Assembly: GCA_015680685.1 (NCBI GenBank) | Contig: MNCI01022583.1 | Span: forward strand, 734,223 to 778,286 | From: Gnetum montanum | Lineage: Eukaryota > Streptophyta > Gnetopsida > Gnetales > Gnetaceae | Reading direction: 5' to 3' | DNA: 44,064 nt | Shown here: in pieces, positions 42,293-44,064 of the stretch | Layout: every line of letters begins with the position of its first letter | Numbering within the stretch: the first letter of the stretch is position 1 | The notes under the pieces: model-generated | Seen by the model: the letters and a program-made list of their open reading frames with translations, nothing else | What the model was told of the DNA's origin: nothing | Databases searched by the model: none | Position numbers and translations under genes: made by a program

Positions 42293-43150
42293 TGATGAGT
42301 AATAGGTATTTCCTACATCCAAACATATGAATCACTACTGTGTATGTGCAATCTAGTCAAATTTAGTAGACTTTATTTACCTAAGTAGCCTATATTCTTA
42401 TATGGTGAAACACATAGTTTTCTAATTGTTTTCTTCTCAATCAACACTTGTGTTAATATGTTAGTATGGTTAAGTGTGATTTACATGTAACATATTCATC
42501 TTTATAATTTTTATTATTTCATGTATATGAAAAATGATTAAACAAAAGAAGGATTAATATTTAAATTAAATAACTAATTAACTAAACTATCCTATACATG
42601 AAGCATCTATTTCCACTTTTTGTACATATCTTGAACATATATTAACACTACTGGGTTACCAAGTGTCTACTGCTAGGTGTACCAAGTATCCACTATTGGG
42701 ATTATCAAGCATTAATATATTATGCTTGAAGTGGTTGTACTTATGTTAATTATGACTTATAATACTAAATGCTCAACAATGAAAAAGTAAATTACTGGAA
42801 AGTAAAGTGCTACAATGAATGAAAGAAATCTTAATTTCATTGTCATTCATGTAGCTATGTTTGGATACATATTGCACTTAAAAAAATGTTGTATAATCAA
42901 TTCAATCCACCTGTTGGCACTTAGAGGGAAAAGTCTACTGACTTCTATGAAAAGAAACTACAAGAGTTTAGTAAGGTAACAACTGAATGATGCCATAAAT
43001 GCGACATGTGTGAGCATTTATATAAGCAATGACTACATCAACATCGATGCATATGCACCAACACATCTTGACATGCATTGATGAGGGTGTGTTGACAAGG
43101 TTGTATCAATTGGAATTTATTGATGTAGTTAGCTTATTAATGTCTCATCA
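42293..43150 (-). mobile_element. Element E 5' LTR
   Basis: 858 bp. On the minus strand it starts TGATGAGACATTAATAAGC (43150) and ends CTCATCA (42293). Its first nine bases equal the D LTR start. A TATA box TATATAAA is at 43017-43024, with AGTGCCAACAGGTGGATT (about 42908-42925) as the R/U5 motif. Near 42700-42730, CAAGCAT and ATGCTTG form a hairpin in the zone corresponding to the D hairpin array. Confidence 0.85.
43017..43024 (-). promoter_or_regulatory. TATA box of E LTR
   Basis: The minus strand reads TATATAAATG, 127 bp into the LTR. Confidence 0.55.
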
Positions 43151-43891
43151 ATATCTTAATTCAAGGAAAATTCTCTAAAGAATTCACAAAGCTATAGTTG
43201 GTATTTTTAGGAAATGCAATGATTAAGAAAATTGAATATTTCTTGGGAGAAAGTGTAGTAAAATCTTAAGCATATTCAATAGTTAGTTAAGCATAAGGTT
43301 TTAACCTAGTTATGATTATGTAAATAATAAGAAAAAATTTTGTTTGCATCACATTTGATATAATAAACTAGATGCAGAAGCTTACCATCTCTAAGCTAGT
43401 ACTCCAATCAAGTTTTAGGGTACTATTCATAAGCTTCACTTAAGTTTGCATCATCTTACAATTAAAAGTATAAGATGAATTCAACTTCCCTAAAAAGAAT
43501 GCATTTGTAGGTTGTAGAGGTAAGAAGTACTTGAGGGTGAGTTGCATATGTTTCCTTTTTGGGTCGTGACTACCCATTTGAAACAGTGTTATAATGTTGT
43601 AGCAAAATACTTATATGATTATTTTTTTTCCTCATCAGTATTGAGACAATTTGAAGATTCTCTCTTTATTTTTCATGAAAATGTAATTTGTCTAAAAGGA
43701 AAACTACAATTGGCTAAACTTTATCACAAAAAATAAACAATTATCATCATAATACTTCATCAAGAGATAAAATTTCATGGTTATGGGTATGTATTGGCTA
43801 TACTTGGTCATGGAAATTAAATAATTATTGTCATAATGATAGGAAAAAAAATAAACATTTATTTTAAACATGAAAATTAATTCTTAGTGAA
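43151..43891. other. Unassigned right flank
   Basis: AT-rich, no gene supported. The 64-codon open frame 43542-43736 has no recognisable motif. On the minus strand DNNYLISM (about 43809-43832) vaguely resembles the NNYR-I block of LINE reverse transcriptases, in another frame from the possible remnant to the right. Confidence 0.3.
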
Positions 43892-44062
43892 TTAATTTTG
43901 AGATTTTGTTGATTCAAAAAAGAAAAGGATTTCATGGTAGTTAGCCCTTTTTAATAATTCTACATATAAACTATCTAAATCTATAGCTTTGGTATATGTT
44001 AGGTTTTTAATACCCTCTATGACTTCCTCAAAAGTAAATTGAAAAGGGGCGTAGTGTATAAT
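43892..44062 (-). pseudogene. Possible LINE-type reverse transcriptase fragment
   Basis: Read leftward from the window edge, a 56-codon frame without stops gives PFQFTFEEVIEGIKNLTYTK, then AIDLDSLYVELLKRANYHEI, ending at TAA (43892-43894). The pattern EEV-AI--L--KA-D-D-L--ELLK resembles the first block of plant non-LTR (L1-type) reverse transcriptases (KA-G-DG----E--K), with Gly residues lost. The upstream part would be outside the window. Short, so only suggestive. Confidence 0.4.
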
Positions 44063-44064
44063 AT

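Larger units (their letters stand above)
34471..43150 (-). mobile_element. Element E: Ty3/gypsy (Athila/Tat-like) with gag and pol, minus strand, 3' end missing
   Basis: Right to left: 5' LTR (43150-42293), PBS, gag, protease, RT, RNase H, integrase, then post-pol non-coding sequence to about 34471. It has the same domain order and motifs as B. No 3' LTR or PPT is seen between 34471 and the decayed frame F, so E is truncated or its end was displaced by another insertion. The right flank after the LTR is ATATC (43151-43155). Confidence 0.85.

Overview
The window is plant nuclear DNA made almost wholly of old, nested LTR retrotransposons. I see no intact host gene, no tRNA or rRNA gene and nothing prokaryotic. 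AT-richness, very long decayed elements and the shortage of CpG outside one element suggest a large-genome seed plant. A gymnosperm is possible, but the species cannot be named from the sequence.

Five elements (called A1, A2, B, D and E here) belong to one Ty3/gypsy family. They share LTR ends (TGATGA...CTCATCA), a primer-binding site resembling the complement of plant tRNA-Asp, a polypurine tract CATGGGGGTA, and a gag with the signature LDMNNIPxFxGGY. Pol order (PR-RT-RNaseH-IN), a GPY/F module without a visible chromodomain, and a CX2CX3HX3C-type gag knuckle fit the Athila/Tat side of Ty3/gypsy. A sixth element, C, is Ty1/copia: initiator-Met PBS, UBN2-type gag and a CCHC knuckle.

Layout. 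1-2646: 5' part of minus-strand element D, lying in the 5' LTR of A1. 2647-31213: A1 (+), gag-only. Inside A1 is C (6774-28850, target duplication ATGAT). Inside C is A2 (9739-26335, GATTC), also gag-only. Inside A2's 5' LTR is B (10491-20536, CTCAC), which carries gag and pol. The chain A1 > C > A2 > B is therefore four deep, with three matched 5-bp target duplications. 31214-34470: an unassigned segment holding a 2.3-kb decayed minus-strand reading frame of uncertain family. 34471-43150: minus-strand element E with gag and pol, a right-hand 5' LTR and no recognisable 3' LTR. 43151-44064: flank with a possible LINE reverse-transcriptase remnant on the minus strand.

B and E encode the pol functions that A1 and A2 lack, so A1/A2 look like non-autonomous partners of a B/E-type element. 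All copies are now dead. In-frame stops are mostly TAG where relatives suggest Gln, consistent with C-to-T decay at methylated CAG/CTG sites. D keeps many CpG sites and a near-canonical PBS, so it is probably the youngest insertion. Its LTR contains three hairpin units whose stems differ in sequence but stay perfectly paired, the most unusual signal in the window.
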